NCBI GenBank assembly: GCA_910584945.1
Contig: CAJUDY010000047.1
Location: 1 to 28,648 of the forward strand
Source: an uncultured Lachnospiraceae bacterium
GTDB lineage: Bacteria > Bacillota > Clostridia > Lachnospirales > Lachnospiraceae
Length of the DNA stretch: 28,648 nucleotides
Reading direction: 5' to 3'
The translations under genes were made by a program, and so were the position numbers. Of the stretch, positions 6,721-14,904 are shown piece after piece (position 1 is the first letter of the stretch; each line of letters starts with the position of its first letter). The notes under the pieces were generated by a model that worked only from the letters and a program-made list of their open reading frames with translations, had not been told where the DNA came from and ran no database searches.

Positions 6721-7263
6721 ATGAAAAAAAGTCTGACAGCCGTGATGGCGGCAGTCTGTCTGCTCTTTGGCTGCGGCAGAGTAGATGCAGAGAAGGAAGA
6801 ACCCGGATACCGGGACGACGTGTCCGCGCAGGCGCTTGTGGAGGCGGTAGCCCAGGATCTGGCCGATGAATACTGGCCGGACAGCACGCTGGCGCCGGAA
6901 TTTCTGGAAGACTGGTACGGGATCTCTGACGAGATGTATGAGGAATATTATGGACAGACGCCGATGATCTCCGCCAATGTGGATACGCTGATCGTGGTAA
7001 AAGCCAGGGAAGATCATCTGAATGAGGTGGAGCAGGCGCTTACTGCGTACCGGGAATCTGTGATCAAAGATACCTTTCAGTATCCGATGAATATTCCCAA
7101 GATTCAGGCTTCCCAGATTCGCACATTTGGAAAGTATGTGTGTTTTGTGCAGCTTGGAGGTTTCATGGAGGGAATCGAGGACGATGAGGAGGCGGCGATT
7201 GAGGTTTGCCGGAAAATGAATGAGCAGGCCCTGTCTGTGATGGAAGGAGAATTGACCAGATAA
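6721..7263 (+). CDS. DUF4358 family lipoprotein
   Basis: Predicted extracytoplasmic lipoprotein of 180 residues; signal peptide with lipobox LFGC (Cys18). The mature part has the DUF4358 look: an N-terminal helix (SAQALVEAVAQDL), the ISDEMYEEYYG segment, and a central VDTLIVVKAREDHLNEVEQAL followed by a C-terminal ATPase-unlike alpha/beta region. The biochemical role is unknown. In Clostridia this family is regularly next to MBOAT and DHHW genes, as here, which points to a part in envelope O-acylation. GAGGTGACG precedes the ATG, and the stop is 3 nt before the MBOAT start, so translation is probably coupled. Confidence 0.8.
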   Translation: MKKSLTAVMAAVCLLFGCGRVDAEKEEPGYRDDVSAQALVEAVAQDLADEYWPDSTLAPEFLEDWYGISDEMYEEYYGQTPMISANVDTLIVVKAREDHLNEVEQALTAYRESVIKDTFQYPMNIPKIQASQIRTFGKYVCFVQLGGFMEGIEDDEEAAIEVCRKMNEQALSVMEGELTR

Positions 7264-7266
7264 AAG

Positions 7267-8586
7267 ATGGTATTTTCCAGTCTGATCTTTCTTACCCGGT
7301 TTTTACCGGTATTTTTCGCTGTATATCTGCTGACTCCGGCGGCGCGCCGGAATCTGGTGCTTTTTTTGGGAAGTCTTTTTTTCTATGGATGGGGGGAACC
7401 TGTCTATATCGGGCTGATGCTTTTCTCGGCGGTCTTAGACTACGGCAACGGCCTTTTGATCGCCCGGGCAAAAGCAAAGAACATCGACCGGCTGGCAGGG
7501 GCGGTGCTTGCGGAATCCGTCCTTGTCAATCTGTCGCTTTTAGGAGTATTTAAATACGGAGAAGTCCTTCCTCTCCCGGTGGGAATCTCTTTTTATACTT
7601 TTCAGACCATGTCCTATACCATCGACGTCTATCGGGGAGAGACAAAGGCCCAGAGGGATTTTGTCGCGTTTGGCGCCTATATTGCCATGTTTCCTCAACT
7701 GATTGCGGGTCCTATTGTAAAGTACAAAGACGTGGAAGGGGAGTTAGTGTACCGGCCTTTGAGCCTGAGGGATGGTTGTGAAGGGATTGGGAGATTCTGT
7801 ATGGGACTTGGGAAAAAAGTGCTGCTGGCCAACCAGATCGGGCTTTTGTGGGAAGCTGTACAGAAGATTCCTCCGGGACAGATGAGTACAGCTGCGGCAT
7901 GGATGGGCAGCGCGGCGTTTGCCCTGCAGCTTTACTATGATTTTTCCGGCTATTCGGATATGGCCATCGGCATGGCCCAGATGATAGGCTTTCATCTGAA
8001 GGAGAATTTTTGCTATCCCTATCGATCTAAAAGTATCACAGAATTCTGGAGAAGATGGCATATCTCTCTGGGGCAGTGGTTCCGGGATTATGTCTATATT
8101 CCTCTGGGCGGCAATCGGCGGGGATGGAAAATTCAGCTTCGCAACATCCTGATCGTGTGGGCGTTGACCGGAATCTGGCATGGGAAAGGCTGGAATTTCC
8201 TTGCGTGGGGCATGTACTTTGGAGTGCTTCTGATTCTAGAAAAATGGTTCCTGCTTGGGTGGCTTTCCCGTCTCCCGGCTGTCTGCGGACATCTCTATGC
8301 CGTTCTGGCGGCGGTGATCGGGATGACGGTCTTTGCCCTTGAGGAGCTTCCAGAAGGTCTGTCCTGGATCGGCATGTTGTTCGGAAGTACCGGACGGCTC
8401 TGGAATGCGGAAGCCCTGTGGCTGTTGTCGAATGATGGCTTCTTGTTCCTGATCTGCCTCGTGGGCGCCGCCGGTCTTTGGAAAAAACCTGCCAGATGGC
8501 CCGTTCTGTGGTTTCTGTCTTTCTTTTTGTCCATCGCTTATCTGGTGGACGCTGCTTACAATCCATTTTTATATTTTCGATTTTGA
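7267..8586 (+). CDS. MBOAT family O-acyltransferase (AlgI-like)
   Basis: Polytopic membrane enzyme expected to move acyl groups (usually acetyl) across the membrane for O-acetylation of a surface polymer. The 439-residue chain starts MVFSSLIFL, typical of AlgI relatives. It carries the conserved EFWRRWHISLGQWFRDYVYIPLGG block (His265) and the catalytic-histidine motif GIWHG (His305), within about ten membrane segments. It is a little shorter than AlgI or PatA. The best Shine-Dalgarno (GAAGGAG) is ~16 nt upstream, inside the preceding gene, so it probably relies on coupling. The polymer acetylated cannot be told from sequence. Confidence 0.88.
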   Translation: MVFSSLIFLTRFLPVFFAVYLLTPAARRNLVLFLGSLFFYGWGEPVYIGLMLFSAVLDYGNGLLIARAKAKNIDRLAGAVLAESVLVNLSLLGVFKYGEVLPLPVGISFYTFQTMSYTIDVYRGETKAQRDFVAFGAYIAMFPQLIAGPIVKYKDVEGELVYRPLSLRDGCEGIGRFCMGLGKKVLLANQIGLLWEAVQKIPPGQMSTAAAWMGSAAFALQLYYDFSGYSDMAIGMAQMIGFHLKENFCYPYRSKSITEFWRRWHISLGQWFRDYVYIPLGGNRRGWKIQLRNILIVWALTGIWHGKGWNFLAWGMYFGVLLILEKWFLLGWLSRLPAVCGHLYAVLAAVIGMTVFALEELPEGLSWIGMLFGSTGRLWNAEALWLLSNDGFLFLICLVGAAGLWKKPARWPVLWFLSFFLSIAYLVDAAYNPFLYFRF

Positions 8587-8594
8587 GGAGTCTG

Positions 8595-9635
8595 ATGAGA
8601 GAGCATAAAAAAGAACTTATATGCATTATCCTGTTTTCGTTGATTCTTTTGTGTCTGTCAGCAACGGTTCTGTCCAGTGGGGACCGGCTTTATTCCCCCT
8701 GGGAAAAGCGGATGCTGGCGCAAAAGCCCAAGTTCCGGATTGAGGATGTCCTGGACGGCAGCTATGGATCAGATTATGAGACGTGGCTTACCGATCAGTT
8801 CCCGGGAAGGGACTGGTGGGTTGGCGTCAAGACCAGGTGCGAGATTCTGCTTGGGAAAAAGGAGATCAGGGGGATCTATCTTGGAAAAGAGGGGTATCTG
8901 TTCTCGGACCATACAAAGACTACCGACTGGGACCGCCTGGAACAGCAGATGGTCGGGCGGTACGGACAAAAGCGGGTCAGCCGGATTCATGTGCCGGCTG
9001 CAGGCGCAGTACTCACGGAGCAACTGCCCGCCGGACTTGTCTTTTCTCACCGGGAGGATGAGGTATGGGAAAATCTGTACCGGCACCGGGAGGAATATCT
9101 CTACTACCGGACGGACCACCACTGGACCATGCGCGGGGCCTACTATGCTTATGAAGCGTGGGCGAAGGAGCGGGGGCTTGCCCCGGCCGCGCTGGAGGAT
9201 CTGGGCTGTGAGACCGTGAAGGGGGATTTCCTCGGGACGCATTATGGAAAGCTGCACTATGCCAAGGAGGCGGATACGATCGAGCGATACGGACCGGACT
9301 TTGCGGGGCAGGTGGTCTATGACCTGGGGGAATCGAAGCTTACCGGACTGTATCAGTGGGAGCATCTTGACTCGGAGGACGCTTATCGATTCTTTCTGGA
9401 CGGGAATCATCCGGTGGTCCAGATTGAGACGGGACAGGGAAGCGGACATCTGGTAGTTTTAAAGGATTCGTTCGCCAATTGTCTGGTGCCTTACCTGACG
9501 CTTCATTATGCGAAAATAACGGTTATCGATCCCAGGTATTTTCGGGCGGATGTGGCGGAGTGGCTTGCGGGACAGGAGGTCACGGAGGTACTGATTGTGG
9601 CGCAGGATACCATAGAGGCGGAGGCCGGGTATTGA
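8595..9635 (+). CDS. DHHW family protein (AlgX/AlgJ-like SGNH-type acetyltransferase partner)
   Basis: Probable membrane-anchored extracytoplasmic partner of the MBOAT enzyme that hands acetyl groups to the polymer. The 346-residue product has an N-terminal membrane helix (about residues 8-26), the family motif DHHWT at residues 174-178 (Asp174, His175, His176) and a later KDSFAN segment carrying the likely catalytic serine. Start ATG 8595 follows GAGGAG by 5 nt; an earlier in-frame extension into the MBOAT gene is not needed. It lies 8 nt after the MBOAT stop. The middle segment around residues 130-150 is shorter than in relatives I recall, but both catalytic blocks are intact. Confidence 0.85.
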   Translation: MREHKKELICIILFSLILLCLSATVLSSGDRLYSPWEKRMLAQKPKFRIEDVLDGSYGSDYETWLTDQFPGRDWWVGVKTRCEILLGKKEIRGIYLGKEGYLFSDHTKTTDWDRLEQQMVGRYGQKRVSRIHVPAAGAVLTEQLPAGLVFSHREDEVWENLYRHREEYLYYRTDHHWTMRGAYYAYEAWAKERGLAPAALEDLGCETVKGDFLGTHYGKLHYAKEADTIERYGPDFAGQVVYDLGESKLTGLYQWEHLDSEDAYRFFLDGNHPVVQIETGQGSGHLVVLKDSFANCLVPYLTLHYAKITVIDPRYFRADVAEWLAGQEVTEVLIVAQDTIEAEAGY

Positions 9636-9718
9636 CGCCGGATACCGGACAAGCGGACGCCGCCGGGGGAGGGGAATCCGCTGACAGACCCGGGGCAACG
9701 CTTCGCCTTCTGCTGCGT

Positions 9719-9801
9719 CGCCTGTATCAACCGCCTGTATCACATTCCTGCAAAAACCTCAAATCACATTTTTTTCACAGCCTGATCAAGTTTTTTACAC
9801 A
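9719..9801 (+). promoter_or_regulatory. Repeats upstream of the efflux operon
   Basis: Two tandem copies of CGCCTGTATCA (9719-9729, 9732-9742) have a 13-nt period. They are followed by TTTTTTCACA (9770-9779) and TTTTTTACACA (9791-9801), spaced 21 nt apart, about two helical turns. A TACAAT element follows at 9811-9816. The region is the leader of the efflux operon and could bind a regulator; no good -35 was found. Confidence 0.3.
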
Positions 9802-9853
9802 TATTGCCAGTACAATAAGGTGGATGAATCATGTAGTCGGAAGGAGGAAGGTT

Positions 9854-11425
9854 GTGAAGAAGAGACAGATGGCGGTTATCGCAGGCGTTGGGCTGGTGAT
9901 CGGGGCAGGGATGTTTGGTCTTGTGAGGCAGGGCCGGAACAGACAGCGGGAAGCCATGGCGGCGCAGGAGGCGCAGATTGAGACGGTACAGGTCAAACGT
10001 CAGAATCTGATCGACTCAGTCAGTGTGACCGGGACGATCGAGAGCGCGGATGCCAGGAAGGTGTCGGCAAGCGCCAAGGACGTGAAGGTGCAGGAAGTCC
10101 GATGCCAGGTGGGAGATTATGTAAACGCCGGAGACGTGGTGGTGGTGCTGGATACTTCCAGCCTGGAGCGGAGTCTTGAGGAGGCCAGGAACCGGCAGGC
10201 TCTCAGTACATATACGGAAAATAAATCCATAGAAACTGCCTCGGAAAACTATGCGGAAGCGGTAGAGGACGGAACGGACGCCTACAATAAGGCGGTGAAA
10301 AGCGAGGCCCAGGCTAAAGAAGACCTTAAGGAGGCGGACGGAGATCTGAACGAAGCGGCGGAGCGCTTAAAGAGGCGGGAAGAAAGAGTCGCAGAAGCAA
10401 AAGAGGCCTTGAACGGGGCATCTGTACCTGCGGAGCCTTCCGGGGAGTCGTCGGAGGAGGAGCAGGCTGCTTATCAGGCGGCGCTTGAGGTCTATCAACA
10501 GTTAGAGAAGGCATATGAGGAGGCTCAGGCTTCCTATACGGAGGCTCATCAGGCGTATCAAGCGGCAGAACAGGCGGATGAGAAAGCCCAGGAAGCCTAT
10601 GAGACCGCTTCGGAAGCCCTAACGGAGGAACAGAAAAAGAACGACCGCAATATCGCGGACGCTGAGGACGGCCTGGAAAAGGCGCAGATGGAGCATTCCT
10701 ATTCCAATGACAGCAGCGAACAGACCATCGAGAATTACGAAGAACAGATCGCAAGCTGTACGGTGACCTCGCCCATATCCGGGATCATTACCGCCATGCA
10801 GGTAGAGGCGGGAGATACCTATATGGGGGAAGGAAATATCCTGTTCGAAGTGGCGGATCAGGAGCACTTTGTCGTGTCTGCAAGTGTGGACGAGTACGAG
10901 ATCAGCAAGCTGAAAAAGGGGATGGAGGCGGCTGTGATCGTGGAGGCCATCGGCGAAGAAGAGCTTCCGGCAAAGGTGTCCTTCGTGTCTCCGACGGCGG
11001 CCTCCTCCGACACCGGAAGCGCCTCTTATCAGCTGGAGATCGGTCTTGATGAGGCGAATCAGGATCTGCGGATCGGCATGACCGCGAAAGCCAGCGTGGT
11101 GCTTCGGGCGGCCTACGAGGTGCTGACGGTTCCCTACGACTGCGTGGAGACGGACGTGGAGGGCAATTCTTCCGTATATATCGACAAAAACGGAGAAAAG
11201 GTACAGGTTCCGGTGGAAGTGGGCATGGAAGGAGACTATGATGTGGAGGTGTCCGGCGAAGAGATCACGGAGGACACGATGGTGTATTATTCCACTCCCA
11301 TGCTCGCCGGAGACGGTGCGGAGAGCCTCCCAGAAGCAGGGGAAGAATTTCAGATGCCCATGGGCGGAGGAACGGGGCCCGTCGGACCGGGAAGCGCGCC
11401 CAGGGGCGGTCCCGGAGGTTTTTAG
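9854..11425 (+). CDS. Efflux periplasmic adaptor, HlyD/MacA-like
   Basis: Extracytoplasmic adaptor of a MacAB-type exporter, 523 residues. It has one N-terminal membrane helix (about 6-22) and a first lipoyl/barrel half with SVTGTIESADARKVSA and VGDYVNAGDVVVVLD. A very long Ala/Glu/Gln-rich coiled coil follows (about 110-295), then the second lipoyl half (ITAMQVEAGDTYMGEG), a beta-barrel, and a C-terminal Gly/Pro tail. Start GTG 9854 lies 6 nt after AAGGAGG; reading upstream extends the frame but without a ribosome site. The ATPase starts 3 nt later, and its Shine-Dalgarno is inside this gene's end. The transported substrate is unknown. Confidence 0.85.
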   Translation: MKKRQMAVIAGVGLVIGAGMFGLVRQGRNRQREAMAAQEAQIETVQVKRQNLIDSVSVTGTIESADARKVSASAKDVKVQEVRCQVGDYVNAGDVVVVLDTSSLERSLEEARNRQALSTYTENKSIETASENYAEAVEDGTDAYNKAVKSEAQAKEDLKEADGDLNEAAERLKRREERVAEAKEALNGASVPAEPSGESSEEEQAAYQAALEVYQQLEKAYEEAQASYTEAHQAYQAAEQADEKAQEAYETASEALTEEQKKNDRNIADAEDGLEKAQMEHSYSNDSSEQTIENYEEQIASCTVTSPISGIITAMQVEAGDTYMGEGNILFEVADQEHFVVSASVDEYEISKLKKGMEAAVIVEAIGEEELPAKVSFVSPTAASSDTGSASYQLEIGLDEANQDLRIGMTAKASVVLRAAYEVLTVPYDCVETDVEGNSSVYIDKNGEKVQVPVEVGMEGDYDVEVSGEEITEDTMVYYSTPMLAGDGAESLPEAGEEFQMPMGGGTGPVGPGSAPRGGPGGF

Positions 11426-11428
11426 CGT

Positions 11429-12136
11429 ATGAAAGAGAAGAAGACGATCATCGACTTACGGGGAATTATCAAGCGGTTTTACATCGGAAAGCCCAATGAG
11501 CTGGAGATTCTGCACGGGATTGATCTGAAGGTAGAGGAGGGGGAATTTCTCTCGATTGTAGGCGCTTCCGGTTCCGGCAAGACGACGATGATGAATATCA
11601 TCGGTATTCTGGACCGTCCTACAGAAGGGGGCTATCTTCTGGACGGGGTGGACGTGGCCCATGCGAAAGACAGGGAGCTGTCGCTGATCCGGAATCAGAA
11701 GATCGGCTTTGTCTTCCAGACCTACAATCTGATCAGCCGGACCAGCGCCCTTCGGAACGTGGAGCTTCCTATGCTGTATGGGGGAAAGCCAAGGAGTGAA
11801 CGGACCAGGCGGGCAAAAGAGCTGCTCCGGCTGGTAGATATGGAGGAGCGGATGAGCCATAACCCGGATGAACTCTCCGGCGGACAGAAGCAGCGGGTGG
11901 CCATTGCCCGGGCTATGGCCAACGATCCGGCGATCATTCTGGCGGATGAACCCACCGGCGCGCTGGACTCCGGGACCGGGCGCAGGATCATGGACCTCTT
12001 TCAGAAACTGAACCGGGAGCAGGGGAAGACCATCATTCTGATCACTCACTCCCAGGAACTGGCAGAAGAGACCAGAAGGATTGTGACCTTAAAAGACGGA
12101 GCGATCGTCGGGGAAAGGAGTGGTTCTGGATGCTGA
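11429..12136 (+). CDS. ABC transporter ATP-binding protein, MacB/LolD-like
   Basis: Cytoplasmic ATPase of the efflux system, 235 residues. Walker A is GASGSGKTT (from residue 45), the Q-loop FQTYNLI, the signature LSGGQKQRVAIARAM, Walker B IILADEPTGALD and the switch His in ITHSQE. These match the FtsX-permease-associated (MacB/LolD) subfamily. GGAGG inside the adaptor gene's end serves the ATG at 11429. The last 7 nt overlap the permease gene. A two-gene ATPase plus FtsX permease, instead of a fused MacB, is usual in Firmicutes. Confidence 0.93.
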   Translation: MKEKKTIIDLRGIIKRFYIGKPNELEILHGIDLKVEEGEFLSIVGASGSGKTTMMNIIGILDRPTEGGYLLDGVDVAHAKDRELSLIRNQKIGFVFQTYNLISRTSALRNVELPMLYGGKPRSERTRRAKELLRLVDMEERMSHNPDELSGGQKQRVAIARAMANDPAIILADEPTGALDSGTGRRIMDLFQKLNREQGKTIILITHSQELAEETRRIVTLKDGAIVGERSGSGC

Positions 12137-13422
12137 TTATGGAAAATATTCTGCTGGCCTTAAGCGGCCTGAAGGTCAATCGGATGCGCTCTCTTTTAAC
12201 GATGCTCGGAATTATCATCGGCATTGCCTCCGTGATCGCCATCATGACGCTTGGAGACTCCATCAGCAGCTCGGTGACGGATTCCATGACGGCCATGGGA
12301 GCCAACAACATCACCGTGGGCCTTCAGCAGAAAAGTACCACGACACAGACCACAGGCAGCGGAATGACCTTTTCCTTCGGGCCCCGGATGAACCAGATGA
12401 AAGAGGAGGACTATGTGACCGAAGAGATGCTGACCGATCTAAAGGAACGCTTTCCGGAGATGATCGCCGGATATTCCTTGTCAGAGAGCCTGGGAACCGG
12501 GACCGCGCAGAAAGGCGCCCTTCGCGCTTATGTGAACGCCCAGGGAGTCAACGAAGAGTATCTGGAAAATGAAGATCCGACGCTGACTGCCGGACGGATG
12601 CTGTCCGGGCGGGACCAGCAGGAGGGACGGAAGGTGGCGCTGGTGTCGGACCGATTTGTGAACAGTCTTTTTGACGGGGATGCAGGGAAAGCGCTTGGAC
12701 AGACGGTGGATGTCCTTATGGGAAACCGGTATTATACGTACACGATCGTCGGCGTCTACGAATATGAGAGTTCTGGCATGGAATTTTCCACAGACTCTGA
12801 GGAGGATACTCCCACGGCCTTGTATCTTCCCCTCAAGGCGGCGCAGAATCAGAATCACAATACTTCCGGCTACCGGCAGTTTACCATATTGACGGCAAAA
12901 GAAGTCAGCGCCACAGACTTTTGCACCATGCTGGAAGACTATATGAACAGTCGGTACTATCAGGACAATGAAAGCTTTGAGATCGGGGCCATGAGCATGG
13001 AGTCCGTGATTGAAAGCATGACGGAGATGCTGTCCACCGTCGCCTTGGCCATCGCGGCCATCGCGGGGATCTCCCTTCTGGTAGGAGGGATCGGCGTCAT
13101 GAATATTATGCTGGTGTCAGTCACCGAGCGTACCCGGGAGATCGGAACCAGAAAGGCGCTGGGAGCCACCAACGGCTCCATCCGTCTGCAGTTTATCATG
13201 GAGGCGGTCGTTCTGTGCCTGGTGGGCGGGGCCTTAGGGATCGGGCTTGGCATCGGTATCGCGGCGGCGGCCACGAACCTGATGGGGTATGCGGTGCGTC
13301 CATCGATCCCGGGAATCCTGATCTCCGTCAGCTTTTCCGTGCTGATCGGAATCTTCTTCGGCTATTATCCTGCCAACAAGGCGGCAAAGCTGAAACCGAT
13401 TGAAGCCCTTCGTTATGAATAA
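12130..13422 (+). CDS. ABC transporter permease, MacB-like FtsX family
   Basis: Membrane subunit of the efflux system, 430 residues. One membrane helix near the N-terminus (LLTMLGIIIGIASVIAIMTLG) is followed by a large extracytoplasmic MacB_PCD domain (about 50-285). Three C-terminal helices follow, with the family block VTERTREIGTRKALGAT. The protein ends KLKPIEALRYE, the standard tail. ATG 12130 overlaps the ATPase stop and is served by AAAGGAG at 12113-12119; ATG 12139 is an alternative with worse spacing. It pairs with the preceding ATPase and adaptor to form a MacAB-type mechanotransmission exporter without an outer membrane channel, as expected in a Gram-positive. Confidence 0.9.
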   Translation: MLIMENILLALSGLKVNRMRSLLTMLGIIIGIASVIAIMTLGDSISSSVTDSMTAMGANNITVGLQQKSTTTQTTGSGMTFSFGPRMNQMKEEDYVTEEMLTDLKERFPEMIAGYSLSESLGTGTAQKGALRAYVNAQGVNEEYLENEDPTLTAGRMLSGRDQQEGRKVALVSDRFVNSLFDGDAGKALGQTVDVLMGNRYYTYTIVGVYEYESSGMEFSTDSEEDTPTALYLPLKAAQNQNHNTSGYRQFTILTAKEVSATDFCTMLEDYMNSRYYQDNESFEIGAMSMESVIESMTEMLSTVALAIAAIAGISLLVGGIGVMNIMLVSVTERTREIGTRKALGATNGSIRLQFIMEAVVLCLVGGALGIGLGIGIAAAATNLMGYAVRPSIPGILISVSFSVLIGIFFGYYPANKAAKLKPIEALRYE

Positions 13423-13434
13423 GACACATTACAG

Positions 13435-13463
13435 TTGAAAACCAGTCCGTTTTGTGCTATTCT
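13435..13463 (+). promoter_or_regulatory. Sigma-A promoter of the NlpC/P60 gene
   Basis: TTGAAA (13435-13440), a 17-nt spacer and TATTCT (13458-13463). The predicted start near 13470 falls at the GGAGG ribosome site, giving a very short leader. This separates the hydrolase from the efflux operon. Confidence 0.6.
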
Positions 13464-13482
13464 TGAGACGGAGGTCTTGCGG

Positions 13483-14754
13483 ATGAAGTGGAAAAAAACG
13501 AGTTGTCTTCTTCTGGCTGCAGTGGTATGGGTTACGGGTATCTCGGCATCGGCTACCAGCGTGAAAAGCCTGCAGAATCAGAAGTCGCAGAATGAAAAGG
13601 AATTGAAGAACATACAGTCACAGATCAGCGGGCTGGAGGGCAAGAAGAATGCGCTCAGCAATGAGGTGAACGGCCTCAACGATGACCTGACCAATACACT
13701 TTTGAATATTGAAGTGCTGGAGAGCGATCTGGCGGACAAAGAGGTCCAGATTGAGGAGGCGCAGATCGCCTTCGAGGAGGCGAAGGCCACAGAGGAACAG
13801 CAGTATGAGGCCATGAAGCTTCGGATTCAGTATCTGTATGAATCAGGCAACGTAGGATATATGGAGCTTCTTTTGACGTCTGACAGCGTGGCGGATCTGA
13901 TGAATAAAGTAGACTACGCGGAGGAGCTTCAGGAGTATGACAATCGTCTGCTTGACGAATACAAGGCGGCGAAGCAGGCGGTGATCGAACTGCAGGCCAG
14001 ACTGGAGGAAGAGAAGGAAGAACTTCTGGAAATGCAGGCCCAGCTGGAGGAAGAGAAGGCCAATTTGGAAGCCATGATTGCAAGAAAGAGAAGCGAGATT
14101 GCGAACTTTGACAGTCAGTTAAGCGCGGCCAGGGCCAGGGTCAGCGAATATCAGCAGAAGATTAAGGAACAGAACGCCCAGATCAGGAAACTTCAGGAAG
14201 AGGAGGCCAGACGGGCAGCCGCCGCCAGGGCGGCGAAGAATGCCGCGAAGCCTTCTCAGGATAATAATGGAAACGGAGGAAATGCAGACGCTGGTACCGT
14301 AAGCAGCAAGGATGAGGGCGGAAGTGCAGGCAGCGGTTCTTCCGGAGGAAGCTCTTCGGGAGGCGGTTCCTCAGGAGGAAGCTCCGGAGGCGGTTCTTCG
14401 GGGGGCGGCGGAGGAGTCGGCGGCTCCATCGCGTCCTACGGGCTGCAGTTTGTGGGGCGTCCCTATGTGTACGGCGGCAACAGCCTGACCGACGGAACCG
14501 ACTGTTCCGGATTCGTCAATCTGGTACACGCGCACTTTGGAATCTCCACGCCCCGGGATTCGGGTTCCCTCGCGGGCGGAGGCCGAGGAGTCAGCGAGTC
14601 GGAGATGCAGCCGGGAGATGTGGTCTGTTACTACGGTCATGTGGGAATCTACATCGGAGGCGGCCAGATCGTCCATGCCAGCACCGAAAGGAGCGGCATC
14701 AAGGTGACCAATATGTATTACCGGAGTATCCGCTGCGTCCGGAGATACTGGTGA
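13483..14754 (+). CDS. Secreted coiled-coil NlpC/P60 peptidoglycan hydrolase
   Basis: Exported cell-wall endopeptidase of 423 residues, probably cutting peptide stems of peptidoglycan. It has a signal peptide (about 1-24, ending GISASA), a PcsB-like coiled coil (about 27-250), and a Gly/Ser-rich linker (about 275-318). The C-terminal NlpC/P60 domain carries Cys341 in TDCSGFV, His386 in GHVGIYIG and His398 in IVHAST as the catalytic triad. ATG 13483 follows GGAGG by 8 nt. The coiled coil plus NlpC layout recalls FtsEX-activated hydrolases such as PcsB and CwlO. The preceding FtsX-type permease is of MacB class, so a functional link is not implied. Confidence 0.88.
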   Translation: MKWKKTSCLLLAAVVWVTGISASATSVKSLQNQKSQNEKELKNIQSQISGLEGKKNALSNEVNGLNDDLTNTLLNIEVLESDLADKEVQIEEAQIAFEEAKATEEQQYEAMKLRIQYLYESGNVGYMELLLTSDSVADLMNKVDYAEELQEYDNRLLDEYKAAKQAVIELQARLEEEKEELLEMQAQLEEEKANLEAMIARKRSEIANFDSQLSAARARVSEYQQKIKEQNAQIRKLQEEEARRAAAARAAKNAAKPSQDNNGNGGNADAGTVSSKDEGGSAGSGSSGGSSSGGGSSGGSSGGGSSGGGGGVGGSIASYGLQFVGRPYVYGGNSLTDGTDCSGFVNLVHAHFGISTPRDSGSLAGGGRGVSESEMQPGDVVCYYGHVGIYIGGGQIVHASTERSGIKVTNMYYRSIRCVRRYW

Positions 14755-14814
14755 CGGGAAAGGTTTCCAGAATCCTGTATTTTCTATAAATTTTATGAAA
14801 ACTTAAAAAATGAA

Positions 14815-14843
14815 TTGACAAATCAAAAAGCAATGTTTATCAT
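14815..14843 (+). promoter_or_regulatory. Sigma-A promoter of the livJ-like gene
   Basis: Perfect TTGACA (14815-14820), 17-nt spacer, TATCAT (14838-14843), preceded by an A/T-rich stretch that may act as an UP element. Confidence 0.75.
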
Positions 14844-14844
14844 G

Positions 14845-14874
14845 ATATCCGACGCTGAAAAATGTGTCGGATAT
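14845..14874 (+). promoter_or_regulatory. Palindromic candidate operator or leader stem at the livJ start site
   Basis: ATATCCGAC (14845-14853) and GTCGGATAT (14866-14874) are perfect inverted repeats 12 nt apart, with centres 21 bp apart. The left half lies 2 nt after the -10 box and covers the predicted start site, the usual place for a repressor operator. Because only part of it would be in the RNA, an operator is more likely than an RNA hairpin. Confidence 0.5.
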
Positions 14875-14904
14875 TATTATAAGGCAATAGAGGAGGAAAA
14901 AACT

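Noticed and set aside
8478..8594. A longer start for the DHHW protein inside the MBOAT gene
   Set aside because: ATG 8595 has GAGGAG at good spacing and gives a normal N-terminal anchor.
9479..9853. A 125-codon N-terminal extension of the HlyD adaptor
   Set aside because: It overlaps the end of the DHHW gene, lacks a ribosome site and would bury the membrane anchor. GTG 9854 with AAGGAGG is the real start.
14272..14420. Repeat array in the NlpC/P60 gene
   Set aside because: GGAGGAAGCTC-like units encode the Gly/Ser linker; this is coding low complexity, not a CRISPR or mobile repeat.
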